A stretch of 64,000 nt of DNA from Candidatus Izemoplasmatales bacterium (lineage in GTDB: Bacteria; Bacillota_I; Bacilli_A; Izemoplasmatales; Hujiaoplasmataceae). A program made the translations under genes and the position numbers. Location: the NCBI GenBank assembly GCA_028698875.1, contig JAQVVR010000004.1, positions 1 to 64,000 on the forward strand, read 5' to 3'. Shown here piece by piece: positions 24,979 through 36,317 of the stretch. The notes under the pieces are model-generated. The model made no database searches. It saw nothing but the letters and a program-made list of their open reading frames with translations, and was not told the origin of the DNA. The stretch's first letter is position 1. Each line of letters opens with the position of its first letter.

Positions 24979-27900
24979 ATGTACCGACAATATAGAATTA
25001 AAAATCATCATCTCATGCGTTCCGTTTGTGGAGCGATTTTGGTATTGGTACTGTTTGTATCATCACTATTTTTCTTTCCTTCAGTATATGCTTTTATGAA
25101 CAAAAATCCTGGACTAGGAGATGAGTTTGAATTCAACGGTGATTTTCCTAGCGAGGGTTGGTATGCTGGACTTGATACGATGACGGATAATAATACATAT
25201 ATTACCTATACTGATTATCGGGATGATATATGTACTTTTGCATCAACCCTCGCCGAATGTGATGTGAAAGATACAAATAACATCATTCGAATTGATACAG
25301 CGGAAGAATTATATCGATTTTCTATCGACGTTTCATTTCAAAGAAAGTATGCCAGCGAGACCGAAAAATTTTCTGAAGCCCAAATGACTGTCATTTTAAA
25401 TCAAGATTATGCTTTGGGTAATGATATTGATTTTTCTTCGATGAATGCAAAAACATTTGCACCCATCGGTTTTTGGTTCACTACTTTTGATGAAATTGAG
25501 CATAAACAGTACTTTACAGGTACTTTTAACGGACAGGGATTCGTTATATCCAATCTCTACGTTGGTGGCGAAGATGACATGATTTTTATCGATTATGAAG
25601 ATGATCTTCCCGTCGACCTTGCCGTAGCACCTTATTATGCGATTTTTACTATTAATGGGGGAACAATTGCAAATCTAGGATTAATCGACCCCACATTAGA
25701 AATGCTTGAAGCCAATCAAGGAATCACCAAAACCGCCAATCTTGTCGGAAGCAACCTAGCTAGTGGTTATATTGATCATGTCTATGTGATTGATACTCGG
25801 GAAAGTGAATATGAGGCGGGTATTCGGTATAAGGGCGGTTCGACTGCGGGTGGGTGTACCGCAGCGGGAATAGTCCATACCAATGATGGCACTATTACCA
25901 ATGCATATTACTCATCAATTATGGTTGTCAATGGCTCATATTATAATAAATTCATTTCTCAACCAGTTTTGTATGTTAACAACGCTGGGGCTACTATTGG
26001 CAACCTAGTCTATGATTCGACTGTATATGATTACCCAACAGTAACGGTCGGAACTTCGACTTTCAATGTTGCATTGCCAAATGGAAACGCAGTTGGTGAA
26101 GCAACAAATGTCATGAAATCTTCCAGTTCGAGTTTAAATACATTTACTGATCATTGGTACTTTTATCCAGATGATTGTTACCCACTATCACACGGATTGA
26201 TTTGGGATGATACTAATGATGTTTATCTCATTCAATCGGCTGTCGATATGGTTTTCTTTTCTCATATTATCGGTTTTGAGACTGTTGATAATGGGGTATC
26301 ATATGCATATGCCAGTTATTATATAAATCAGAATATTGACATGGGTGTATTGGCTTCAGGTTCATATATTACTCCAGAACACACTTTTTATGGAACCCTT
26401 TCGGGAGCAAATCCATCCGCTGTTGATAATAGCGACAATTATTACTTATACAATTTATCCTTTACTAAAGGTACGATTCGTGGAGTTGGTTATTATACCG
26501 GCCTTTTTAGCATCCTTTCGGGAACGGTTCAAGATCTAAATATTACCGATACGACAATAGACATAACTGATACAGAAACATATTATAGCGATACCTTCTA
26601 TATTGGTGTGATAGCCGGCAGATTATCCGCAGGATTAATCAAAGAAGTATTAATGGACGTTTCAATTGATTTAGGAACATCTGCCATCGGTAAAACATAC
26701 TTAGGGGCATTTGCAGGGATGGCTTCAGGAACCATCACAAAAGTGGCGGTTACTGGAACAATCAATGCCAACTCGCATACTTTTAATTCTGCGTATAGCA
26801 TTTTCCCCACATATTACATTGGTGGAATTGCTGGGGCTACGGGCGTTACAAAATTGTCAATCTCCAATGTGGTCAACAATACTTTGATTACCGGATTTGC
26901 GACAGCATCAACCTTTAATTTGGCTAGTGGATCAACCGCAATTACCATTAAAATTGGTGGTGTCATCGGTTATATTCTTAATACTTCAACCATCAAACAT
27001 AGTCTGGTCAATGTTGCCAATAATGGGAATATTACCGCTGGTAGTGTCATTAATACAGTTCAATTGCCTTCTAGTCAAAACGTCGGTGGTGTTTTCGGTG
27101 AACTTGCTGGTAATGCACCTGTACTTCAAACCGGGGATACATATCAATTTGCAAATTTATATAACAGCGGCAATATTTCAGCGACCTACGCATCGCAAAC
27201 CGCAATTATTAAAGCCGCCGGCATCGGTATTTCCAATGCATCGGAAATTGTTGAATATGCTCTGATGTTTAACCATGGATCATTTACATATGGTAGTGCC
27301 CCATCACCAACGACTAATCCATATCCCTTCCGATATACGGGAACAATATATGATGTTGGGTCATCAGCGGTCACGATTTCCCGGGCATATAATTACGGGG
27401 ATCAAGTTTATTCATCAGCTTACTATACCAATATTAGTCCTTTGTATTATTCGCAAAGTAATAATTCAACATTAATTAGATATTCAGCCAATTATGGCGA
27501 TATTTCTTTTTTGAACAGCAACGGTACTTCACAAATCAATTTAGGTATTGATACCGTCATTTCTGGGATAACATCTTCATCAAATATCAATTATCTCAAC
27601 GTGGCCAATTATGGTGATATTTCAGCTGTAAATCTCAATTTAGGCTCCACATCGACAGCGTACACCCTTTCAGTTGCCGGAATCACATCAGTTCTTTCTG
27701 CTGATAAATATATGAAAAATTGTTTAAATGAAGGAAAAATCACCGTCGCTAAAATTGTTGGAACTTCCACAATCAGCGGTGGATATGGCAACATCTACAT
27801 CGGCGGACTCGTAAATGTCAATTATTCCGGAAATTTGCATGAGGAAACACAGCCAACTTTAGAAGGAATTTATAATTCCGTAAATTCTGGAGAAATTACC

Positions 27901-30900
27901 ACTTCATATGGGTTGAAAACGGACAATTTATACGGAATCTCTGGTTCAGCAAACACTTTTGCGGGTGGAATTGCGACATTAAATTCCGGCTCGATTCAAG
28001 ACTGTGCCAATTTGGGAGCGATTCGATTATACAACTCCAGCACGGGGACATCATACTTTCCAACAATTGAATCTTATTCATGGTTTGCCGGATTAATCAC
28101 GGGTTACATGGCTGGTGTCAGTGCCGGTGGTGTCGTTTGCGTTACATTAAGTGGCAATGCTCGAATTTATGATAGTGCCAATAATGGAGAAATCACCACT
28201 AAAGCATACTATTATGCTCGTTCTGGTGGTGTTTTGTCAACTTGTCTTTATACAGAGGCAATCGCAGGAGGAATCACATATAACCGCTTTGGGACTGATA
28301 ATAGTATCGACTTATCAGTGTTACTAAATGGGCTTAATTTTGGTAACATTACCGCCTTGACTTATGACATCGGCGATTATAACACTTATTCTGGAGCGAT
28401 AAACACCCGGATTTACTATAACAGCCCATCAACCCAAACGAGAACAACTGGAGGATATCGCTATTTTTATTCTACAACCGGAACTGCGGATCGTCCTGCA
28501 GTTTATTCATCTGCCGGTGGTGTTATCGGCTATGGTCTCTGTATTATGGAATGCATGTTAAATCATGGAACAATTTCGGCTATGGATGTGGCTGGTGGCA
28601 TTGTTGGGGCAACTTATGTTATAGGTGCTGAAAGCGGCAATGCAACAACAACAGTCAATATTACTACCGCCATTAATTATGGGGAAATAAAAGCTATTAA
28701 TTATACAAATTTTAATAATATTGATTCATATTTGCTTGACTATGAAGATGATAGTTCGGAAACACCGGTCAGTGGATATGTTAATTACTATCACTTGGCT
28801 GACGGTGACACTTCTTATATATTTCCAACTGGTTACACTTCGGAAACCCCTGGAAAGAAACGGGGATTTGGCGGTGTCTTTGGTCGGCTCCAACGAGGTA
28901 CTAATGGATGGATGACATCTGAAGACGGAGCATTTGACTTTGTCGTTAATGCTAATCCCAATATTGATTTAATTGGTCGAATGGATCAAGTTCAAAACTG
29001 GACAAGTTCTGGCTCATTCTTCTGTTTTGAGACTGCCAATTACTATTACTCAGCAAAGGTAAACGATACTACTCAAGTAGTCTTCAGTGGATTTTATCTT
29101 TGTTATGGAAAAACCGGATCTTATACCGGGTCTACGCCCAGAATTTATAATCTCACACCGACAACAAGATATACACAAATTGGAATGACGTGTGCAAATG
29201 GTGCTAGTTTTACTGAGGTCTTCACTTTTCCCACAACGACCTCATATAATACGAATACATACATATATATGTACGATGAGAGAATCCCAATTCCGTGGAT
29301 AACCGAAGATATTTCCGAAACATCAAATCCTGATGATGAATATATGTATGATGAAGATTTTCCTATGCGAGCCGAAGAGACATTAACCGATTTTATCTAT
29401 TATATGGAATATAATTTGTTAGCCGATCGATTCCGTTTAGAAATAGATGGGGGAACAGAAATCAACCCCAGAGAAAACGGCATGTATGTTTTGTCATCAA
29501 CTGAAGGTTCGACGGTTGGTGCGGTTTTACCGGCCAACTTAAAACTTGATAAGATCAGCGGTATTGATGAAGATGCCATTACACAGTTATCGTTACTTGT
29601 GGACTATACAATGGTACCAACAGAAAATCTTTTGAGCATGGATTTAAAGAATCTAATAAAACAATCGGATTCCTCTGTCGTTGCTATTGAAGGCAAAGAT
29701 TTATATAACACCCAAGCCCAAGCTTTAGCAGATGCTCCGTATTTTTACTACTCAGGAACACTTCGAGCCAGCGATATTGTCAATTTGGCTGGAACCTTAA
29801 CTTATACATACCATGACGATGTAATCGACTACTGGACATATGATGATGTTAATTATATTTTGGTTGGCGGTGATTTAGTTGAGCAGAATACGCCTGCCAA
29901 TATAGAGATTTCCGATAGCATGTTGTTTACAACGCAAGCCTTGGCGTATGAAGCTGCACCATACTATTATTTTACTGGTACCGTTTTGGCAAGCAATATC
30001 GTTAATTTAGCCGGAACTATTACTTATGTATATACCGATAGCACGGTTGATTATTGGACAAATGATAGTATCAATTATGTGTTTGCGCCCAGTTTAGAAG
30101 AACAGTATAACAACATGAAACAAACTCGGTTTAATGAAAAAACCGCGCTTTTTAACGCGGCTGGAGAAACCATCATATTAAATGAAGATGATGGTGATCA
30201 AACGGTTTTGGATAATGGCACTTTGACACTAAACAATAACGGAACTGCCAGTAATCCTTATGATGATTTTTATGAATTACATTATTCCATCAGTATGGAA
30301 GCTTTTACTGATGGTTCGCATGCGGTTGATTATCTAGTGATATTCGCTAATACTTCGGCCAATGCTTTAATAGCCAAACAGGCAACAGATCAATATGATG
30401 ATGGCAATCCGTTTTATTATTACTATACAGGAACAGTTGGGTTAAGTAATATTGTTAATACTAGTGGCAGCGTTACTTATACTTTTCATGACGACACAGT
30501 TGATTATTGGACATATAATGACACAAATTATGTTTTAAATGGTGGTAATCTTGTTAAACAGAATACTCCATCTGACATTGCGATTACTGATGCCAATCTT
30601 TTTGATACTTTAGCCAAAGCAATGGCAGCGGGTTTATTTTTCTATTACTCTGGCACCGTCGCTTTAAGCGATATAACTGATTTGGCCGGCGATGTCACTT
30701 ATGTATTCCATGATGATACAATTGATTATTGGACATACAATAGCGTAAATTATATCTTGAGTGGTGGCAACCTTGTTGAACAGAGTACGCCAGCAAACAT
30801 TGCCATTTATGCAAGTAATCTGTTTAATGATGAAAATTATTGCACTGCTGGTTTTTTGAAAGAATATCACTCTTGGCTGTATGAAGCTCAAGAAACGGAT

Positions 30901-33690
30901 ATTTCGGAAATGTATCCATCATTATTGAATATTACTATTCCACTAAAAACCATCCCTGATGATGATGAAGATAATTTATTAGGTGTATTTACGATTTATT
31001 CCGAAGCTTTTGTAGGAAATGATCTGTTTGCATCAAATCATTATTATACAAATTGTTATGTATATATCACTTTTACTCCGACCATTGATCAAATTTCCAC
31101 TGGCTTTATCGGTATTTCCACGGTTCAATTCAATGGCGGGGCAACCCAAACAGTAACGGATCAGTCGACCGTTATTGGACTTGGAAATGTTAACCCTGCT
31201 GGATCAATTACTTTTAACTTTTCCGATACCAAAGGCGTTTTAACAACTGGTCAAGATTTATCAGCATATGTCACGCTTAAATATTCAGATGGAACCGTAG
31301 TCAATCCAGAATTCTACACTAAAACAGCAACACTCGTTACGATTTCTGCAGGTACTGGCACAGGTTCAGTAACCATTACCTTTTCTCCATCAACACGTGG
31401 GGGAAATTATTACATGTACTACCGATACTTCTCATCAAGTACACTCAAAAATGTCATCTTTAACAAAACAAAGTCTTCAAGTGTTGTCATCACCGATGTT
31501 GACCATTATTCAATCGATGAATCTTTGAACATTAATGGCACAAACATTACCTCTTCAATCAATCTGGGATATGAAATTACAATTGAAAACGCTCCTTATT
31601 ACTATTACACGGGAACAGTTGGTTTAAGTAATATTGTCAATCTTTCGCAAACAATAACCTACACATATCACGATGACACGGTTGATTATTGGACGTATAA
31701 TTCAGTTAATTATATACTAAGCGGGGGTAATCTAGTGGAACAAAATACTCCTGCTAATATTGCCATAACCGATGCGAATTTATTTGATACACGAGTATTG
31801 GCTTTGGGTGCCACTTTGGGTCTTGGGAATTTTTCCAGTGCAACTGACTCGGGAGTCCCCACCTACTTAGATAATAAAACTTATTCAATCATTTACGGAT
31901 CAAATTATGTCAATTCCTTAACAATATCACCATTTGCGGATGTAATTGGTGTTTATCTCAATGGGATTTCCTATAACAATGGCTACAAAATATATGATAT
32001 TCGAATTGTCATAACTGCGGAGAACGGCACGGAAGCTACATATATTCATACAATTACGGAACGGACTATTGATCTGACTTCGGTGCTTAAAAATGGCAAC
32101 GAGATAGGACTTGAAGAAGTTGACGCAGCACGAGAAGATGACGAAACCATTTTTACTATCGATCTTGGTTTGGATAGCAATTTGAATTTATATCGCATTG
32201 CAGAATCGGGATCATTAGCCTATTTTATGATTTCAGCGACATTGAATGGCAATTCAATCGATCCATTAGAACACGGTATCTCGTTCTCTGTGGATGAAGA
32301 TAATATTGTAATAAGTGAACGATATAAAAATTTAGATTTAATAATGTCATATGAAGCAGAACCGGGCGATTATGTATTCACTTTCATTCTCTATCGCGAT
32401 GATACAGAGACATATTATGTCACCGTAGCGACCACTTTGACAATCATCAAAAACAAAGGTGAAAGTTCCCATTTAACCGATATTAAGTTTTCAGAGTTAG
32501 CCAATGAGACCTCATATCCCGATATTTATATTACCAGTGATACGGGTTCTTTATTAACGACTTCATACAATCCCCAAGTTTACTTTGCCGGAATTGATTA
32601 TGATGGCGCTGATGCGATAAACACCTATCATTATCGGATTGATGGTAAGGTGTCTAATGTTCCGTTGAACGAATACGCTCCTTTTATGACCGATTACTTA
32701 CCATATGGTGCGACAATAGCACGGCATTACTACAATGTCTATCTCTACTATTATTCTGGAACAGCAGAATTAAGCAATATAGTGAATCTTAACAGCGCAA
32801 TTACATATACATATCACGATGATACTGTTGATTACTGGACATATAATGGAGTAAATTACATTTTAAGTGGTGGTAATCTTGTGGAACAAAATACACCAGC
32901 TAATATCGCAATTGCGGAGGCAGATTTATTTGATACTAAAGTCGAGGCGGAGGCAGAGGCTTGGACATGGACTGATCCAATCGGTGCTAACGCGACCGAT
33001 GAAGAAAAGCAATTATTGGTGACTGACTTCACTGTTGATCCGGCTACGGGTCAAGAAATCGGCGAAGATGTTATCATTCAATATCGGGTTGTTTCTGAGG
33101 ATGAAGCCATAACAACTTATTATTTTATCACTGTTACCGATGTAACATATAACGTTACTTTGACATTTGGTATTTACTACTGCACGGGACTTGGCGATGA
33201 AACATGCACTTTAGCATCGGAAAGTGTTGATTTTGCCAACCAATTGGTCATGGTAACCGTACGAAACTATGATACCGATGGTGATGAAGCAGCGATTAAC
33301 ATCTCTTTAGATCCATTGGAATATCCCACTTTCTCAGAGATTCAAGGCTTAAATAATCAAATGACTCAATTCTATTTGACTTATTCTGGTTATTATCAAT
33401 ATAGTTTTGGTCGAAACATTAGTGGATTTTATGTCATTAGTCTTGATTTGCCACAAGACCAATATATGAATGACATCTATGAGTATTCAGTTAAAATCAG
33501 TGATTACACTTTAATTGATGCTTCCGAATATGTCGATGGCTTAGAGGGTAAATACTTCTTTATTGAAGGTAGCACCAAAAATAGAACGCGTAAGTTCAGC
33601 GTTTATATTCGCGAAATCGCTACTCCCGCAACTGATTCCCCATGGGGATTATATGAATTCTTCCGTTCATGGTGGGATGATGAGGAATAA
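24979..33690 (+). CDS. Giant (2903-aa) secreted surface protein with GLUG-like and novel repeats
   Basis: The protein has a signal peptide (hydrophobic core CGAILVLVLFVSSLFFF, cleavage near VYAF). Residues of about 90-180 resemble the opening of GLUG-type surface proteins (RIDTAEELYRFS, then NQDYALGNDIDFS, then GTFNGQGFVISNLYVGG). Up to about residue 1450 there are many irregular repeats of the form GGVIG, ANYGDIS, NNGEITT, consistent with a beta-helix. Residues of about 1575-2650 contain six copies of a module of about 70 residues among beta-sandwich-like segments. No LPXTG or C-terminal helix is seen; the C-terminus is acidic and Trp-rich (EFFRSWWDDEE). A role as adhesin or matrix component is inference. 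GGGAGGTGGAG precedes the ATG. It is controlled by the c-di-GMP riboswitch. Confidence 0.8.
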   Translation: MYRQYRIKNHHLMRSVCGAILVLVLFVSSLFFFPSVYAFMNKNPGLGDEFEFNGDFPSEGWYAGLDTMTDNNTYITYTDYRDDICTFASTLAECDVKDTNNIIRIDTAEELYRFSIDVSFQRKYASETEKFSEAQMTVILNQDYALGNDIDFSSMNAKTFAPIGFWFTTFDEIEHKQYFTGTFNGQGFVISNLYVGGEDDMIFIDYEDDLPVDLAVAPYYAIFTINGGTIANLGLIDPTLEMLEANQGITKTANLVGSNLASGYIDHVYVIDTRESEYEAGIRYKGGSTAGGCTAAGIVHTNDGTITNAYYSSIMVVNGSYYNKFISQPVLYVNNAGATIGNLVYDSTVYDYPTVTVGTSTFNVALPNGNAVGEATNVMKSSSSSLNTFTDHWYFYPDDCYPLSHGLIWDDTNDVYLIQSAVDMVFFSHIIGFETVDNGVSYAYASYYINQNIDMGVLASGSYITPEHTFYGTLSGANPSAVDNSDNYYLYNLSFTKGTIRGVGYYTGLFSILSGTVQDLNITDTTIDITDTETYYSDTFYIGVIAGRLSAGLIKEVLMDVSIDLGTSAIGKTYLGAFAGMASGTITKVAVTGTINANSHTFNSAYSIFPTYYIGGIAGATGVTKLSISNVVNNTLITGFATASTFNLASGSTAITIKIGGVIGYILNTSTIKHSLVNVANNGNITAGSVINTVQLPSSQNVGGVFGELAGNAPVLQTGDTYQFANLYNSGNISATYASQTAIIKAAGIGISNASEIVEYALMFNHGSFTYGSAPSPTTNPYPFRYTGTIYDVGSSAVTISRAYNYGDQVYSSAYYTNISPLYYSQSNNSTLIRYSANYGDISFLNSNGTSQINLGIDTVISGITSSSNINYLNVANYGDISAVNLNLGSTSTAYTLSVAGITSVLSADKYMKNCLNEGKITVAKIVGTSTISGGYGNIYIGGLVNVNYSGNLHEETQPTLEGIYNSVNSGEITTSYGLKTDNLYGISGSANTFAGGIATLNSGSIQDCANLGAIRLYNSSTGTSYFPTIESYSWFAGLITGYMAGVSAGGVVCVTLSGNARIYDSANNGEITTKAYYYARSGGVLSTCLYTEAIAGGITYNRFGTDNSIDLSVLLNGLNFGNITALTYDIGDYNTYSGAINTRIYYNSPSTQTRTTGGYRYFYSTTGTADRPAVYSSAGGVIGYGLCIMECMLNHGTISAMDVAGGIVGATYVIGAESGNATTTVNITTAINYGEIKAINYTNFNNIDSYLLDYEDDSSETPVSGYVNYYHLADGDTSYIFPTGYTSETPGKKRGFGGVFGRLQRGTNGWMTSEDGAFDFVVNANPNIDLIGRMDQVQNWTSSGSFFCFETANYYYSAKVNDTTQVVFSGFYLCYGKTGSYTGSTPRIYNLTPTTRYTQIGMTCANGASFTEVFTFPTTTSYNTNTYIYMYDERIPIPWITEDISETSNPDDEYMYDEDFPMRAEETLTDFIYYMEYNLLADRFRLEIDGGTEINPRENGMYVLSSTEGSTVGAVLPANLKLDKISGIDEDAITQLSLLVDYTMVPTENLLSMDLKNLIKQSDSSVVAIEGKDLYNTQAQALADAPYFYYSGTLRASDIVNLAGTLTYTYHDDVIDYWTYDDVNYILVGGDLVEQNTPANIEISDSMLFTTQALAYEAAPYYYFTGTVLASNIVNLAGTITYVYTDSTVDYWTNDSINYVFAPSLEEQYNNMKQTRFNEKTALFNAAGETIILNEDDGDQTVLDNGTLTLNNNGTASNPYDDFYELHYSISMEAFTDGSHAVDYLVIFANTSANALIAKQATDQYDDGNPFYYYYTGTVGLSNIVNTSGSVTYTFHDDTVDYWTYNDTNYVLNGGNLVKQNTPSDIAITDANLFDTLAKAMAAGLFFYYSGTVALSDITDLAGDVTYVFHDDTIDYWTYNSVNYILSGGNLVEQSTPANIAIYASNLFNDENYCTAGFLKEYHSWLYEAQETDISEMYPSLLNITIPLKTIPDDDEDNLLGVFTIYSEAFVGNDLFASNHYYTNCYVYITFTPTIDQISTGFIGISTVQFNGGATQTVTDQSTVIGLGNVNPAGSITFNFSDTKGVLTTGQDLSAYVTLKYSDGTVVNPEFYTKTATLVTISAGTGTGSVTITFSPSTRGGNYYMYYRYFSSSTLKNVIFNKTKSSSVVITDVDHYSIDESLNINGTNITSSINLGYEITIENAPYYYYTGTVGLSNIVNLSQTITYTYHDDTVDYWTYNSVNYILSGGNLVEQNTPANIAITDANLFDTRVLALGATLGLGNFSSATDSGVPTYLDNKTYSIIYGSNYVNSLTISPFADVIGVYLNGISYNNGYKIYDIRIVITAENGTEATYIHTITERTIDLTSVLKNGNEIGLEEVDAAREDDETIFTIDLGLDSNLNLYRIAESGSLAYFMISATLNGNSIDPLEHGISFSVDEDNIVISERYKNLDLIMSYEAEPGDYVFTFILYRDDTETYYVTVATTLTIIKNKGESSHLTDIKFSELANETSYPDIYITSDTGSLLTTSYNPQVYFAGIDYDGADAINTYHYRIDGKVSNVPLNEYAPFMTDYLPYGATIARHYYNVYLYYYSGTAELSNIVNLNSAITYTYHDDTVDYWTYNGVNYILSGGNLVEQNTPANIAIAEADLFDTKVEAEAEAWTWTDPIGANATDEEKQLLVTDFTVDPATGQEIGEDVIIQYRVVSEDEAITTYYFITVTDVTYNVTLTFGIYYCTGLGDETCTLASESVDFANQLVMVTVRNYDTDGDEAAINISLDPLEYPTFSEIQGLNNQMTQFYLTYSGYYQYSFGRNISGFYVISLDLPQDQYMNDIYEYSVKISDYTLIDASEYVDGLEGKYFFIEGSTKNRTRKFSVYIREIATPATDSPWGLYEFFRSWWDDEE
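29701..32937 (+). repeat. Six copies of a ~70-residue module in the giant surface protein
   Basis: Copies begin at about 29701, 29923, 30367, 30598, 31564 and 32719; the second is shortened at its end. The consensus runs from an LF-x-T start with alternating Ala, through YYY(S/T)GT, then SNIVNL, TITYTYHDDTVDYWTYN, VNYILSGGNLVEQNTPANI to the next LF-x-T. Copies 1-2 and 3-4 are tandem pairs; 5 and 6 are isolated between other domains. The protein sequence is far better conserved than the DNA, where synonymous positions differ freely. Confidence 0.85.
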
Positions 33691-33717
33691 AAATCACTGG
33701 GAAATTTGGTGAACAAA

Positions 33718-36303
33718 ATGAAGAAAATTAAAAAACAAAAGAGTCAACATGGATTATCGAATCGTATTGTCAGCATGACAGTTCTTTTCGATGCCTTTTT
33801 CTTGATTATCATAATGGCGGTTTTAGCTTTTGTATATGTTGATACAATTAACACCGAACGCGAAAACAATGCGACTTTGGTATCGACAAATGCGGCCACC
33901 GCCTTGCAAGCTTTCGTTGACGAAACTCGACTGAAAGTTGAAACCTTAGCACAAAACAGCAATATCAAAGCGTATATCGGTTATTTAAACACTGATCCTG
34001 ACTTAGCAGCCATTCCAGGAAAAACGGATGCAAATTATGCCATGTATTCGCGCTTTCTTGCGACGTTTAATGCAGTATGGAGTACAAGTCCGGAAAATGT
34101 ATACGATTTTATTTTCATTGCCTCAGAAACCACATGCGCTGCCAGTGGTAGTGGCTGTTTTGTCGGAGTCAATGATGAAATAATGACTTCATTGGCAGAA
34201 TCAGAATGGATGATTACTGACCGACAATGGTACACTGATGCCCAAGCTGATGCCAGTGTTGTTACTGTTTCAGAACCATATATCGATGTTATTTCTGAAG
34301 AATACACAATCACATTTACTGCCAGAATCCTTGATGATGGCAATACGATTGGGTATATTGGCATTGACGTTAACTTACCATCATTTACGGCCATCTTAGA
34401 AAATTATGAGCATTATTCCGGTGAGAGCGACAAACAGATGATGATTTTTCAAACGGCTGACACTGGCGATTCGACGATTTTATTTTATTCTGATCCATTA
34501 CATGACGATTACACAATGCTTTCTGGTGAGGCAATTGCCACAAAGGATCGCAGTATTGGCTATGCCGACAACGGATTGGCATTTATCATTGATAATTACA
34601 CAGGCAACGGCACAATTTATGAAACCAGTATTTTTGATGATCCCTACTTTATTATATATCCGCAATTGAGTGATATAGGATGGCGAGTTGCGGTATTGGC
34701 AGATCGTCCAGCATCCATTGCGGTGGAGATTATGTTTGTTATACTGTTGGGTTCAGTTGTCATTCTCATGGTCTTTATATCGTTAATCTTGGGAAAACGC
34801 ATAAAAATGACATTATCGCCAATCAATGACATTCTTGATTCAATTGATCAAATTAAAAAAGGCAACTTTGACATTTCGGTTCAGGTCCAAGAAAATAACG
34901 AACTGAAAAATGTTGCGGATGCTATCAACATAATGTCCAAGGAAATTGGTTCACAGATGGATTTGGTATATAAAAGTTTCTTGTATGATAGTATTACGGG
35001 CCTTAAAAACCGACGGGCTTGTCATCAAGATATCGAAGATAATGTGCTTGTTGGCAAAGATAAAGCCGCTATCTGCTTGATTGATGTCGATAATCTTAAA
35101 AATATTAATGTTACTAAAGGTCAATCTGTCGGCGATGAGTTGTTACAGGAATTTGCTCATCAGTTGGCAGTTACGGTTAGTTCCCCAGACTATGTTTTCA
35201 GCAATGGTGGGAATGAATTTATCTTTATCATGCCCAAAGTGAAAACGTTGGATGTCGTTGAAAGAGAATTGCTTAAGATTTTTGAACGATTCCGTGATCC
35301 CGTAGCGATTAAGAATATCAAGGTCGAAGTTAAATGCAACATTGGTGTGGCGATTTATCCCTACGACGGTAAAGAAATGGATGATTTAATCAAAAAATGC
35401 GATACCGCCTTGTTTAAGGCAAAACAAGCCGGTAATGGAACTTTTGTCTTCTATAATGACCAAATTACACGTGAGGTCAATTATAAAGCACAAATCAATG
35501 AGCAATTAGCAGAAGCAATTCAAAAAGAAGAACTTTTCTTAAAGTATCAACCCTTGATTGATAATAAAAATGAAATCTACGGGTTTGAAGCGTTAGCGCG
35601 TTGGAATTCACCAACACTTGGTGAAATTGGGCCTCAAGTCTTCATTTCCAATGCGGAAGAATCCCATTTGATTATTCCAATTGGCACATGGATTCTTCGT
35701 GAAGCATGTGTGTCGCAAGTTGCATTGTATAAACGTTTCAACCGACAGTTTGTCATGTCGGTCAATGTCAGCCCTGTTCAGATTCTTCAAAAGGATTTTA
35801 TCGATATCCTTAAACAAGTCATCGTTGACACTGATATTGATCCTCACTTTCTGGTTTTGGAAATTACTGAAGGTATTTTAATTGACTCAACGATTTATTT
35901 GGAGGAAACAATTAACTTTATTCACGAAATTGGCGCGAGAATTGCCTTGGATGATTTCGGAACCGGTTACGCATCACTAACGTATTTAAGAAAATTACCT
36001 TTTGACAATTTAAAGATTGATAAATCCTTTGTTGACGGAATCTTTTCCAGCAAAAAGGATCATAGCATTATCGGAACAATTGTTCAGTTAGTTCATAACT
36101 TAAACATGATTGTCATCGCTGAAGGCGTCGAAACTCGCAAACAATATGAGTTCTTAAAGCAGATTACTACTGACGTCTTCCAAGGTTTTTTGTTTTCAAA
36201 AGCACTTAATCTGGAAGAAACGATTAAGTACGTCGACCAATTTTACAAAGTAAACAAAACAAAACGAATTGACGTTTTTGCTAATAAAGATTATACTGAA
36301 TAG
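33718..36303 (+). CDS. Membrane dCache-HAMP-GGDEF-EAL protein (c-di-GMP phosphodiesterase)
   Basis: This protein of about 861 residues has TM1 at about 20-40, an extracellular Cache-like sensor of about 270 residues, TM2 (IMFVILLGSVVILMVFISLI), a HAMP-like linker, GGDEF, then EAL. The GGDEF site reads NGGNEF, so Asp/Glu is replaced by Asn and cyclase activity is doubtful. The EAL site looks intact: FEALARW, SVNVSP, LEITEG, LDDFGTGYASL, LKIDKSFV, AEGVE. It should hydrolyse c-di-GMP to pGpG in response to an outside signal. It lies 28 bases after the giant surface gene, in the operon of the first c-di-GMP riboswitch. The start at 33718 follows GGTGA; TTG/GTG codons lie just upstream. Confidence 0.88.
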   Translation: MKKIKKQKSQHGLSNRIVSMTVLFDAFFLIIIMAVLAFVYVDTINTERENNATLVSTNAATALQAFVDETRLKVETLAQNSNIKAYIGYLNTDPDLAAIPGKTDANYAMYSRFLATFNAVWSTSPENVYDFIFIASETTCAASGSGCFVGVNDEIMTSLAESEWMITDRQWYTDAQADASVVTVSEPYIDVISEEYTITFTARILDDGNTIGYIGIDVNLPSFTAILENYEHYSGESDKQMMIFQTADTGDSTILFYSDPLHDDYTMLSGEAIATKDRSIGYADNGLAFIIDNYTGNGTIYETSIFDDPYFIIYPQLSDIGWRVAVLADRPASIAVEIMFVILLGSVVILMVFISLILGKRIKMTLSPINDILDSIDQIKKGNFDISVQVQENNELKNVADAINIMSKEIGSQMDLVYKSFLYDSITGLKNRRACHQDIEDNVLVGKDKAAICLIDVDNLKNINVTKGQSVGDELLQEFAHQLAVTVSSPDYVFSNGGNEFIFIMPKVKTLDVVERELLKIFERFRDPVAIKNIKVEVKCNIGVAIYPYDGKEMDDLIKKCDTALFKAKQAGNGTFVFYNDQITREVNYKAQINEQLAEAIQKEELFLKYQPLIDNKNEIYGFEALARWNSPTLGEIGPQVFISNAEESHLIIPIGTWILREACVSQVALYKRFNRQFVMSVNVSPVQILQKDFIDILKQVIVDTDIDPHFLVLEITEGILIDSTIYLEETINFIHEIGARIALDDFGTGYASLTYLRKLPFDNLKIDKSFVDGIFSSKKDHSIIGTIVQLVHNLNMIVIAEGVETRKQYEFLKQITTDVFQGFLFSKALNLEETIKYVDQFYKVNKTKRIDVFANKDYTE

Positions 36304-36317
36304 AAAGGAGAATCGCC

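Noticed and set aside
29701-32937. CRISPR-like or recent tandem DNA repeat
   Set aside because: The repetition is in protein sequence; DNA copies differ widely and spacing is irregular, fully inside one reading frame.
33744-34832. Minus-strand frames opposite the sensor domain of the GGDEF-EAL gene
   Set aside because: No start signals, no domain, and the plus-strand frame is clearly coding.
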